Assembly (NCBI GenBank): GCA_947463975.1
Contig: CANHUW010000055.1
Coordinates: 1 to 9,087 of the forward strand
Source of the DNA: Bacteroidota bacterium
Lineage (GTDB): Bacteria; Bacteroidota; Bacteroidia; Chitinophagales; Chitinophagaceae
Reading direction: 5' to 3'
DNA: 9,087 nt
The notes beneath the pieces are model-generated. The model was not told the DNA's origin, did not search any database, and was given only the letters and a program-made list of their open reading frames with translations. Both the position numbers and the translations under genes were made by a program. This document shows positions 1 through 7,358 of the stretch, one piece after another. Position 1 is the first letter of the stretch, and every line of letters begins with the position of its first letter.

Positions 1-2
1 AT

Positions 3-3000
3 TTAAAAGTTTTTTACAATGGTGGCATAAAAAGTAGTTCCATCATACACCAAGGTTACAATATCTAATTTGGAAGCAGTACTAGTCAATGTAGGAGCAG
101 TCCCTCCTGCCCATTTCCAAGTAGCAGGAAAACTCACCGTTCTTGAACCTGTTGCATCTTGAACAAACTTTACTAAATACGTGCCCACGGCAGCATTGCT
201 TGTTGTAAGGGTTGTAATGTTCGCTCCTAAATTTATTGTAAATACATTGCCTGTACTTAAATCAATATTGGTGCTTGCTGCAGCTGTAGTTGCTGTCGGC
301 ATGGTTAGTTTATATCTCTTGGCAGTGATATCACCCGTTGCATTAACAGAGCTTGCTGTGGCTGCCCCAATATTAGGTGTAATTAAAGTGGGTGTATTTT
401 CTTTAACTACTAATCCAGTTCCTGTTGTACCAATAGTACTTAATGCACCTGCTGCGGAGTTTGCCACTATTCCACTTACGTTCAATCCTGTTACATTCAG
501 ACCAGTAAAACTAGGAGAACTTGAAGTAGCTACTGTTTGACCAATGCTTATTGTATTGCCTCCAGATAAAGTCACCCCAGTGCCAGCCACTATGGTGGCT
601 TGTTTATTATTAAACAATTGCCAATCTGTTGAAGAGAGTGCACCTGTATTACTACTGGTAGCTGTTTGAATAGAAATAGTATTGGATGTTCTACTCAATG
701 GTGCTGTAAAACTTAATGGCGCTTCGAAATCGCTACCTGCAATTGCTTCAGAAACCGTACCAGATCCGTTGGCTTTTAAAATACCATTATTGGTTCCAGC
801 ACCTCCATATATTGCTCCAATCACAGATGCATTCCAAGTGCCTGTAGTGATGGTACCCAATGTGGTTAATGATGTATTACCTGTAATGGGCGAAGCACCA
901 ATGGTATTATAAGAAATTGTTTTAGCACTAGACCCATTAAAACTAGTTGGTGATGTTGCTCCTGTACCTGAACTATTAAATGTAATAGTATTTGTTGTAT
1001 TTGCAGTAATGTTGATATCCGCACTTCCATTAAATCCTACTCCGTTAATGGATCTTGTAGTTTCTAAAATACTTGCAGATGCAGCATTACCAGTGGTGTT
1101 TTGATTGAGTGTAGGGATATCAGCTGCTACCAATGTTCGAAAACTAGGAGCACCATTAATACCATTAGGAGCTGCATACATTGTATTGGCTGATTGAACC
1201 CCAATTGCATTCATTTTATTATTGAAAGTATTCCAATCAGTGGAACTTAGAAATCCGCTTGAACTATTACCCGATTGCGAGATACTTAACTTAGTATTGC
1301 TTGTATTATAATTCAATGGCGCTTCTGCCAATAAAAAACCATTCACTGCTGTCTTCACTCTCGCATCGGTATAATATAAATTCGTTCCTTCATTAATATC
1401 AGAACTTGTCAAGACAATAGAACCTGTAGTGTATCCATTTACAGAAGACACTGCAGCTGGCATTAATAATTCCAACCAATTACTTAACACAGTTGGATCT
1501 GATGCACTTAAAACATAGTTCTTGCTATTGTCTGTTCTGATAGCAATACTTCCGACCACAGCAGACGATAATGCCAACATTTGAGTTTGATTATTTACTA
1601 CATAACCACTAGAAAAGGAAATAGCAGGAATTTGGGAAGTGGGGATTTTTCCATTTGCATTCAAACTTGCCACACCATTCGCGACCCCTTTTTCTGATGG
1701 ACCAATTTTACTGTTGAAAGTATTCCAATCAGTACTGCTTAAATAACCTGCAGTACTTGAACTAACTTGACTCATCGAAATATTACTAGAAACATTGGTT
1801 AATGGATGACTAAAAGTTAAAGGGACCTGATAATCTGATGCATTGGCTGCACTCACTAGCCCATTACCATCTGCTTTTAAGATACCATTGACTGCTCCTG
1901 CACCACCCACTGTTTCTCCAATAACAGAGCCATTCCAGACACCTGTAGAAATAGTACCCAAAGTATTGATGTTTAAAGATCCACTACTTGGCGCAGCTCC
2001 AATTGTATTATATGAAATTGTTTTAGCCACAGCCCCATCAAAATTTTCAGTAGCTAATGCCCCCATCCCTGTTGTATTGAAATATAATTTATTGTTGGTG
2101 GAAGCTTTAATAGTAATATTTGCAGTTCCATCAAATGAAACAGTGTTGATAGTTCTAGGAGTAGCCAATGCGGTGGCTGTTGCTGCATTGCCTGTTGTAT
2201 TAGAGGCATTATCTGGAATATCTGCTGCTGCTAAAGCACGATATTGTACTACACCAGCAGCACCTGAACTAGGCCCAGCTAAAAAATAATTAGGATTGAC
2301 TGTGCCAGACAAGCCAGATAAAGTATACTGAGGAATATTCAATACCTGTCCACTAAAACTTGCAGCACCACTATTACCATTTGTCGTAAAAGAGTTAATA
2401 GAATTTGTATAACCTACATTGAAACGATCATAATCTGTTTTACTAATTAAACCTGCAGTCACAGCACTTGCATTAGCTAAAGGAATATTCAGCGTATGCG
2501 TAGATCCCACTGAAGACCAATTGGGGGATAAACCAGCGGTTCCAGGAATTGCAAAATTTTGTATTTGTGCTGTTAAATTATTTAAACTATATAGTTGTGC
2601 ATTATTGGTAACATTTCCCAAGCCAACTTTAGACGCTTGAATACCAGTTGCGATTTTTGCATCTGTAATCGCTGCATCTGCTACTTTACTAGTAGAGATG
2701 GCATTAGGATTGATTTTAGGATTAGTTGCAGTTCCACCCAAATCGCCTGCCAACTGAACAATTCCTTTATTATTAATGGAGGCATCTGATGCACCATTGG
2801 ATACCTGATTATCAATATAATCTTTAGCAGCTTTAACTGATGGATACATATTATCAGTATAATCAGACAATAAATTCATATTGGTTGATTTATTAGAAAG
2901 CAATTCTTTTGCTGCAATCCTGTCTGACATATAAATCGTATCTGACAAATTTAACTTATTGAGAATTCTATTGGAAATAGAAAGGGTGTCTGCCTTATTC

Positions 3001-3782
3001 AATTTAATATCTATTCTATTTGATAGAGATATTGTATCAAATGTCTTTGCATTTAATTGAGTGGGTGTAATATAAGCGATCGTACTATCTGCAATATTTA
3101 ATTTTTTAGCCAAACCCGAATTAGTATTCGCTAGTTGAAAAGGTGTAATAAATTTAGCACTATCTGAATAGGCTATTTTCTTATTCATGGCTTCTTCAAA
3201 GATTACTTTTTGAACAGCAGTTGCTTTTAGCTGATAAGAAGAAAGCATTGTTGCAGTATCTGCAGTATTCAATTTTAAAAATAGTTTTTCAGTAAAATTG
3301 GAGTTATTATTTTCAGCATTGCTATTACCAAAACTATAGAGTGCATAAGGCACTACTCCGAAACTTGAAATACCTAATGAAATTAGATGTTCTGTATAAT
3401 CCCAATTGGGCAATGGTGCTTCAGGTTCGATGGCTATTTTAAGTTGTAACTGATGATTGCCTTTGGCCCAATCAATTTGTGCTAGTTGTGCATGCATTCC
3501 ATTCAACCATTTACCCTTTCCAATTTGCAATGAAAATAATCCCCATTCATCGGTTTTTGTTTTATGTAGTTCGTTGTATAAAATATTATCAGGTTGATCT
3601 TTTGTTACTATTGAAACATCGATATAAATAGTTCTCTGGTTAACAAAATTTCCAGAAAAATCCTTTGCTACACCTTGAAAAGGAATACTTAATTCTTGCA
3701 CTTGAGCATCACATAAAAATGGGATTGTAAATAGAATTAATACTATCAGTTTTCTGTAAATATGATTATATGGTATTTTCAT
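3..3782 (-). CDS. Large exported fibre/adhesin-like protein built of phage tail-fibre modules
   Basis: Complete 1259-residue protein with a signal peptide (residues 1-27, hydrophobic core LIVLILFTIPFL, cleavage probably after DAQ). Residues 33-150 form the N-terminal domain common to Bacteroidota surface proteins (IPFQGVAKDFSGN, then DEWGLFSLQIGKG and FGVVPYALYS). Residues 170-290 carry four KLNxxDT/S segments. The shaft resembles phage tail fibres: GIVQLAGDLGGTATNPKI at 340-357, KGVANGVASLNANGKIP at 698-714, YVVNNQTQMLAL near 728-739, NLYYTDARV at 801-809, and STDWxxFN at 683, 847 and 1051. Residues 514-692 and 881-1060 are an internal duplication. The last 110 residues (GTYLVKFVQDATGSRTVSF, then DIVTLVYDGTTFYATIV) look like a tail-fibre C-terminus, not a T9SS sorting domain, so the route to the surface is unclear. 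The ATG at 3780-3782 directly precedes the signal peptide. It is divergent from the kinase gene and paralogous to the gene at 7359. The adhesin role is inferred. Confidence 0.88.
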   Translation of the reverse strand: MKIPYNHIYRKLIVLILFTIPFLCDAQVQELSIPFQGVAKDFSGNFVNQRTIYIDVSIVTKDQPDNILYNELHKTKTDEWGLFSLQIGKGKWLNGMHAQLAQIDWAKGNHQLQLKIAIEPEAPLPNWDYTEHLISLGISSFGVVPYALYSFGNSNAENNNSNFTEKLFLKLNTADTATMLSSYQLKATAVQKVIFEEAMNKKIAYSDSAKFITPFQLANTNSGLAKKLNIADSTIAYITPTQLNAKTFDTISLSNRIDIKLNKADTLSISNRILNKLNLSDTIYMSDRIAAKELLSNKSTNMNLLSDYTDNMYPSVKAAKDYIDNQVSNGASDASINNKGIVQLAGDLGGTATNPKINPNAISTSKVADAAITDAKIATGIQASKVGLGNVTNNAQLYSLNNLTAQIQNFAIPGTAGLSPNWSSVGSTHTLNIPLANASAVTAGLISKTDYDRFNVGYTNSINSFTTNGNSGAASFSGQVLNIPQYTLSGLSGTVNPNYFLAGPSSGAAGVVQYRALAAADIPDNASNTTGNAATATALATPRTINTVSFDGTANITIKASTNNKLYFNTTGMGALATENFDGAVAKTISYNTIGAAPSSGSLNINTLGTISTGVWNGSVIGETVGGAGAVNGILKADGNGLVSAANASDYQVPLTFSHPLTNVSSNISMSQVSSSTAGYLSSTDWNTFNSKIGPSEKGVANGVASLNANGKIPTSQIPAISFSSGYVVNNQTQMLALSSAVVGSIAIRTDNSKNYVLSASDPTVLSNWLELLMPAAVSSVNGYTTGSIVLTSSDINEGTNLYYTDARVKTAVNGFLLAEAPLNYNTSNTKLSISQSGNSSSGFLSSTDWNTFNNKMNAIGVQSANTMYAAPNGINGAPSFRTLVAADIPTLNQNTTGNAASASILETTRSINGVGFNGSADINITANTTNTITFNSSGTGATSPTSFNGSSAKTISYNTIGASPITGNTSLTTLGTITTGTWNASVIGAIYGGAGTNNGILKANGSGTVSEAIAGSDFEAPLSFTAPLSRTSNTISIQTATSSNTGALSSTDWQLFNNKQATIVAGTGVTLSGGNTISIGQTVATSSSPSFTGLNVTGLNVSGIVANSAAGALSTIGTTGTGLVVKENTPTLITPNIGAATASSVNATGDITAKRYKLTMPTATTAAASTNIDLSTGNVFTINLGANITTLTTSNAAVGTYLVKFVQDATGSRTVSFPATWKWAGGTAPTLTSTASKLDIVTLVYDGTTFYATIVKNF
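603..1142 (-). repeat. Internal duplication, copy B (about 180 residues)
   Basis: Residues 881-1060 of the large fibre protein, colinear with copy A: FRTLVAADIP, NTTGNAASA, TTRSINGVGFNG, AKTISYNTIGA, TLGTITTGTWNASVIG, GGAGTNNGILKANGSG, APLSFTAPL, LSSTDWQLFNNK. The two copies are diverged but align almost without gaps. A partial third copy (APLNYNTSNT to LSSTDWNTFNNK, residues 821-856) lies between them. Confidence 0.85.
1707..2243 (-). repeat. Internal duplication, copy A (about 179 residues)
   Basis: Residues 514-692 of the large fibre protein. In order it shows YRALAAADIP, NTTGNAATA, a TPRTINTVSFDG segment, AKTISYNTIGA, TLGTISTGVWNGSVIG, GGAGAVNGILKADGNG, APL-like VPLTFSHPL, and LSSTDWNTFNSK. 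Every one of these segments recurs in the same order in copy B at 603-1142. At the DNA level positions 1714-1733 match 1222-1241 exactly over 20 bases; the latter is a third copy of the terminal STDW segment. Confidence 0.85.
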
Positions 3783-3816
3783 TAGCGTAAAAGAATGAAA
3801 ACTATCTATAAAAAGA

Positions 3817-3834
3817 TTGAGGCATAAACCTCAA
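3817..3834. promoter_or_regulatory. 18-bp interrupted palindrome in the divergent intergenic region
   Basis: Perfect inverted repeat TTGAGG-N6-CCTCAA, centred between the divergent start codons: 34 bases from the ATG of the fibre gene and 38 bases from the ATG of the kinase gene. It could be an operator for a dimeric regulator, such as the LuxR-type regulator encoded two genes downstream, or a short hairpin in a leader transcript. No second full copy was found in the window. The palindrome is seen directly; its function is inferred. Confidence 0.45.
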
Positions 3835-3872
3835 AAATGAGACAATAAGCATAACGATATTTACCATCTCAA

Positions 3873-5822
3873 ATGAAACAATTTTTCAAAAAAATAGGAT
3901 ACACTACCCTACTACTTATACCCCTGTCTATGATGGGGCAAAAAAACTTTTCTAAAGAAGCGCCAATTTTAAATAAACTAGGCTTAAGACTAAACGCACA
4001 GCAACAATACACTACTTCTCAAGCAAAACAGCTCATGAAAAGTTGGGATAGCTTATATGATATTGGCAAAAAACAACAAATCAATAATGTGCTCTCAGAT
4101 ACTGTATGGGAACAACTTATTCATCAAGAAATAGCATGGGCTAAGCTTTCAAAAAATAAAGAATTAGACATTAGACTTCATTATTATTTAGCACACACAT
4201 ACCATTCTAGAAAACAGTTCTCTAAATCTATTCCAATACAAGAGCAACTTATACATTTAAAAAAATATTTAACAAAAAATCAATTTCAAAAAACACTAGC
4301 AAGATTGGAAAGAGCTTATGTTCAAACGAATGAGCTTAATAAAGCATTAAATATCAGAAAAATACGTTTGGAAGCAAAATTCGTAGAAGCATCCTTTGAT
4401 TTATATCAAGATTTTGAATTACATGAATTAGCACTTAAAGACTTTCTATATTATGAAAAATTTGAACAGATTGAAAAAGTGGTGGATCAATATAAATATT
4501 ATAAGATTCTAGGTAATCTATATTTTGATTTAAACAAAGTAGATAGTGCAAAAAAATATTTCCAAATTGGCCTAGCGATTTGTAATAAGAATATAAAGGA
4601 TCTGACACAACAAAAATTAAACGAAATTCATCTAAATAACAAAGCCAATTTTATTGGGCTATTAGGTAAATGTTATTTAGTGGAATCTGATTATCATAAA
4701 GCAATTCAGTTTCTAAGTATTGATATCAAAAATAGTGACGAAGACATCAATAATAAAATCTTCAAAATGATTCATTTGACCAATGCTTATATTGGTATTA
4801 AAGATTGGAAGAACTCTAGTATATACGTTAAAGAAATTGATCAGCTCAGTAAAGATAAAGAAGACAAAAGAATCCTTATAAGAGTTAGTGAAATGAAATC
4901 TAAGTTTTTTATATTAAAAAAACAGTTGGATTCTGCGCTCTTTTATGCCAATCAATACAATAAAATTAAAGATATTCAGAACGAAAATCTAAATAAGAAC
5001 CAAGCGATTCTATTACTTAGTAATATACAAGCGGAAGCGCGTAAAAAAGACCTTTTGGTCACAAAAGCAACACTAGATAAAGAAAGAGCAGATAAAAAGG
5101 CACAACAAATTTTCTTATGGGCTAGTATTATTATCTTAGTAATGTCTGGTATAAGTATTGTCATATTAATCATTAATAATGTTCAAAAATCAAAGAGCAA
5201 GGCATTGATTGAGCTCAAAAATGAAGAGAACGAATTATTATTAAAAGAGCTTCACCATAGAGTTAAAAATAATCTTCAAGTCATTTATAGTCTGATCAAT
5301 CTTCAGAAAAGAAGATTAGAAACACCTGAGCTTCATCAGTCTTTATCCATGGTACAAAATCGTATTAAAACCATGTCTTTGGTACATCAGAATTTACATG
5401 AGAATAATAATTTAAAAGATGTTAATCTAGAAGTGTATATAAAAACCATATCAGATTATTTAAAAACCCTATATCATAGAGAAGAAAAAGAAATTCAAAT
5501 TGAATTAGATGTTGACAACAGTATTGAACTCAGTATGGATAGGGCTATTACCATTGGTCTATTAATCAATGAAATAATGTCCAACAGTTTGAAATACGCA
5601 TTTAGAGGTAGATCTAAAGGAAAAATCTCTATCAATGTGCAAAAAATACATACTGGCTTTCAAATGAAAATTAGTGATAATGGTATAGGTTTTACCAATT
5701 CTACTCCAAGTTCCAAAAGTTTGGGTATGTTTCTAATTGAAAATTTAGTAAAACAAATTCAGGGAAGGTATGAAGTTGAAAGTTTTGAAGGGACCACTTA
5801 TCTAATTTATTTTAACGCTTAA
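3873..5822 (+). CDS. Membrane sensor histidine kinase, HisKA_2 type, with periplasmic helical (TPR-like) region
   Basis: 649 residues. A signal peptide (1-22, core TTLLLIPLSMMG) leads into an all-helical region of about 390 residues. Its helix pairs resemble tetratricopeptide repeats (for example residues 204-238 with LGNLYFDLNKVDSAKKYFQIG and 266-285 with GKCYLVESDYHKAIQFL), suggesting protein or peptide sensing in the periplasm. Charged residues 390-410 precede one membrane segment (about 414-436), followed by a short coiled coil and the H-box ELHHRVKNNLQVIYSLINLQ (459-478). This is the HisKA_2 signature, with His462 as the likely phosphorylated residue. The ATP-binding domain has the N-box NEIMSNSLKYAF (Asn566, Asn571), the G1 box SDNGIGF (601-607) and a short G2 region SLGMFLIENL. 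All key catalytic residues are present. The partner is almost certainly the response regulator starting 9 bases downstream. The signal it senses is unknown. Confidence 0.93.
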   Translation: MKQFFKKIGYTTLLLIPLSMMGQKNFSKEAPILNKLGLRLNAQQQYTTSQAKQLMKSWDSLYDIGKKQQINNVLSDTVWEQLIHQEIAWAKLSKNKELDIRLHYYLAHTYHSRKQFSKSIPIQEQLIHLKKYLTKNQFQKTLARLERAYVQTNELNKALNIRKIRLEAKFVEASFDLYQDFELHELALKDFLYYEKFEQIEKVVDQYKYYKILGNLYFDLNKVDSAKKYFQIGLAICNKNIKDLTQQKLNEIHLNNKANFIGLLGKCYLVESDYHKAIQFLSIDIKNSDEDINNKIFKMIHLTNAYIGIKDWKNSSIYVKEIDQLSKDKEDKRILIRVSEMKSKFFILKKQLDSALFYANQYNKIKDIQNENLNKNQAILLLSNIQAEARKKDLLVTKATLDKERADKKAQQIFLWASIIILVMSGISIVILIINNVQKSKSKALIELKNEENELLLKELHHRVKNNLQVIYSLINLQKRRLETPELHQSLSMVQNRIKTMSLVHQNLHENNNLKDVNLEVYIKTISDYLKTLYHREEKEIQIELDVDNSIELSMDRAITIGLLINEIMSNSLKYAFRGRSKGKISINVQKIHTGFQMKISDNGIGFTNSTPSSKSLGMFLIENLVKQIQGRYEVESFEGTTYLIYFNA

Positions 5823-5831
5823 TTATACCCT

Positions 5832-6425
5832 ATGAAATATAGAAAAATTCTAATTCTCGAAGACGAACTTATTGTAGGTCTAGACTTACAAGAAATTTTA
5901 ATTCATGAAGGTTACAAAACCAATCTAGTACACTCTTTTGACGAAGGCATGTTGGAATTAACCACTTTTAATCCTCAATTGGTGCTCTGTGATATCAATT
6001 TGAATGGCAAGGCTAATGGGATTGATTTTGCTAAAGAAGTTAATAAACTCTACCCTTTTACAGAAGTCATATTTATCACAAGCTATACCAGTGTTAAATA
6101 CACTGAGGAGGCAGATCAAACCAGCCCTTTGGATTATATAGTTAAGCCATGGAATGAAGAACAAATTAAAGTAGCATTAAGAAGGGCTTTTAAATATATC
6201 GATTCCAAAAAAGATAATATGAATTTGATGGGGGAATTAAGTCCGGCAGAATATAGAATTTTAAGTTTAATCGCCGAACAGAAAACGAGCAAAGAAATTG
6301 GGGAAGAGCTTTTTATAGCAGAAAAAACAGTCAGAAATCATCGATATAATATTAGCAAAAAACTGAACCTAGAGAATACTAATAATAATCTACTAAAATG
6401 GGCTATTGCTAATTTTAGTAAATAA
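5832..6425 (+). CDS. Response regulator, receiver domain plus LuxR/NarL-type DNA-binding domain
   Basis: 197 residues. The receiver domain (about 5-120) has the acidic pair Glu10/Asp11, the phosphorylated Asp54 in LVLCDINLNGKANG, Thr83 in VIFITSYTS and Lys105-Pro106 in YIVKPW, so it should be active. A short linker leads to a LuxR-type helix-turn-helix (about 136-195) with LSPAEYRILSLIAEQKTSKE and the recognition-helix segment IAEKTVRNHRYNISKKL. It is very likely the output partner of the kinase that ends 9 bases upstream and should bind DNA as a dimer when phosphorylated. Targets are not known; the palindrome in the divergent intergenic region and the flanking surface-protein genes are the obvious candidates. 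The ATG at 5832 begins at the conserved beta-1 strand (KILILEDE), supporting this start. Confidence 0.95.
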   Translation: MKYRKILILEDELIVGLDLQEILIHEGYKTNLVHSFDEGMLELTTFNPQLVLCDINLNGKANGIDFAKEVNKLYPFTEVIFITSYTSVKYTEEADQTSPLDYIVKPWNEEQIKVALRRAFKYIDSKKDNMNLMGELSPAEYRILSLIAEQKTSKEIGEELFIAEKTVRNHRYNISKKLNLENTNNNLLKWAIANFSK

Positions 6426-6449
6426 AGATGTCTATCTAAATTTCATTAT

Positions 6450-6848
6450 ATGAAAAACATATTCATATCTACACTACTTCTTGTATTATTAAACTCTTGT
6501 CATAAAGAAATAAGCGCTAGCGAATATGCCAAGTCCATGCTTATTGGCAAAACTTGGTTTTTAGCATATACTATTCAAAATAATCAGACTAAATCATTTA
6601 TTGGAAAGAGTACATATTTTATTCAGTTTACAAATAATGATCAAACCACAGATTCGGATGGCTTAGTGGGAAGTTTTCAAATTAAGGAAAATAATAAGCA
6701 ATTGTCTTTATTGATTAATGCTAAGACGCAAAATGGCAGTTCAGCTAATTATAGTTATCATATTGAACAGATAGGATCAGATAATTTGATGGTCAGTTAT
6801 GTATTAGGAGATAATACTATTAAAAAAATATTTAGCACTACCCATTAA
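6450..6848 (+). CDS. Small predicted lipoprotein, possibly lipocalin-like
   Basis: 132 residues. The N-terminus MKNIFISTLLLVLLNSC is a lipoprotein signal peptide with lipobox LNSC, so Cys17 would be lipidated and the protein anchored in a membrane. The mature part has the pattern of small Bacteroidota lipocalin-like lipoproteins: a KTWFLAYTI opening strand, a FIQFTNN strand, a glycine-containing turn (DGLVGSFQI), then alternating strands to the end. That family assignment is by pattern only and is weak. The gene follows the response regulator by 24 bases and its stop codon overlaps the next start (TAATG), so it is probably cotranscribed with and perhaps functionally tied to the T9SS cargo protein downstream. 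Confidence 0.75.
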   Translation: MKNIFISTLLLVLLNSCHKEISASEYAKSMLIGKTWFLAYTIQNNQTKSFIGKSTYFIQFTNNDQTTDSDGLVGSFQIKENNKQLSLLINAKTQNGSSANYSYHIEQIGSDNLMVSYVLGDNTIKKIFSTTH

Positions 6849-7354
6849 TGAAAAGTATCTATATCATCATATTTTTCTTGGGTATAGTTCATTGCAATAG
6901 TATTAAAGCCCAATCTCTCTCCTTTCAAATTAATAGTATTGGCGCCAATCCCAATATGACCACTGGCAGCTTATCTTTTCAAGTAGAAAGTATATCTAAT
7001 TGTTTATTTATTGCTAATGGTCTTTCTATATACAAACCACAGGTTTCCAGTAATATAATCATGTCTGGTTGTTCCGTTCCAATACAATTTGATCATTATG
7101 GTTTAAAGATCTATCCTCAACCAATTGGCAATAGTCCCAGAATACAACTTACAAAAGCACAAATACCCAACTGTAATTTTACTATCAGAATCTACAATAT
7201 AGAAGGCAAGTTGGTTTTAGAAGATCATAAGACAAGTTTCGCATTAACAGCAGGCAGTTTTTTAAATACGAGTAAATTATTTGCTGGCGCCTATGTTGTC
7301 CAAGTAATTTCAGAAAGTTCAATAGATATTATTCAAGTGATTAAACAAGATTAA
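6848..7354 (+). CDS. Short T9SS cargo protein with type A C-terminal sorting domain
   Basis: 168 residues. A signal peptide (1-22, IYIIIFFLGIV core, cleavage probably after KAQ) is followed by a near-repeat, SLSFQINSI at 23-31 and SLSFQVESI at 41-49. About half of the protein, from roughly residue 86 to the end, is a type IX secretion sorting domain: it opens with LKIYPQPIGN, has the strand FTIRIYNIEGKLVLE and ends with FAGAYVVQVI near Gly147 and a short positively charged tail. Such domains direct passage across the outer membrane and surface attachment or release. The remaining mature part is only about 60 residues and matches no enzyme or binding family I recognise. The start overlaps the preceding stop by one base; the next gene starts 4 bases after its stop. 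Cys52, Cys75 and Cys109 remain after signal removal. Confidence 0.8.
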   Translation: MKSIYIIIFFLGIVHCNSIKAQSLSFQINSIGANPNMTTGSLSFQVESISNCLFIANGLSIYKPQVSSNIIMSGCSVPIQFDHYGLKIYPQPIGNSPRIQLTKAQIPNCNFTIRIYNIEGKLVLEDHKTSFALTAGSFLNTSKLFAGAYVVQVISESSIDIIQVIKQD

Positions 7355-7358
7355 TTTC

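Noticed and set aside
181..2789. Several plus-strand open frames (181-540, 682-912, 1843-2289, 2595-2789)
   Set aside because: All lie antisense inside the repetitive fibre gene; their valine/alanine/proline-rich or cysteine-rich translations are shadows of Thr/Asn/Gly/Ser codons and show no domain or signal.
3..3782. Diversity-generating retroelement target, suggested by a tail-fibre-like C-terminus
   Set aside because: No reverse transcriptase, template repeat or accessory gene in the window, and the C-terminus is not a C-type-lectin variable fold with an adenine-biased codon stretch.
3797..3804. Minus-strand TAGTTTTC, one mismatch from the Bacteroidota -7 element TAnnTTTG, 14 bases before the fibre gene start
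   Set aside because: No TTTG-like -33 element at suitable spacing, and AT-rich sequence makes such matches common.
6437..6444. TAAATTTC before the lipoprotein gene as a possible internal promoter
   Set aside because: Only 5 bases from the start codon and without a -33 element; the tight spacing is better explained by cotranscription.
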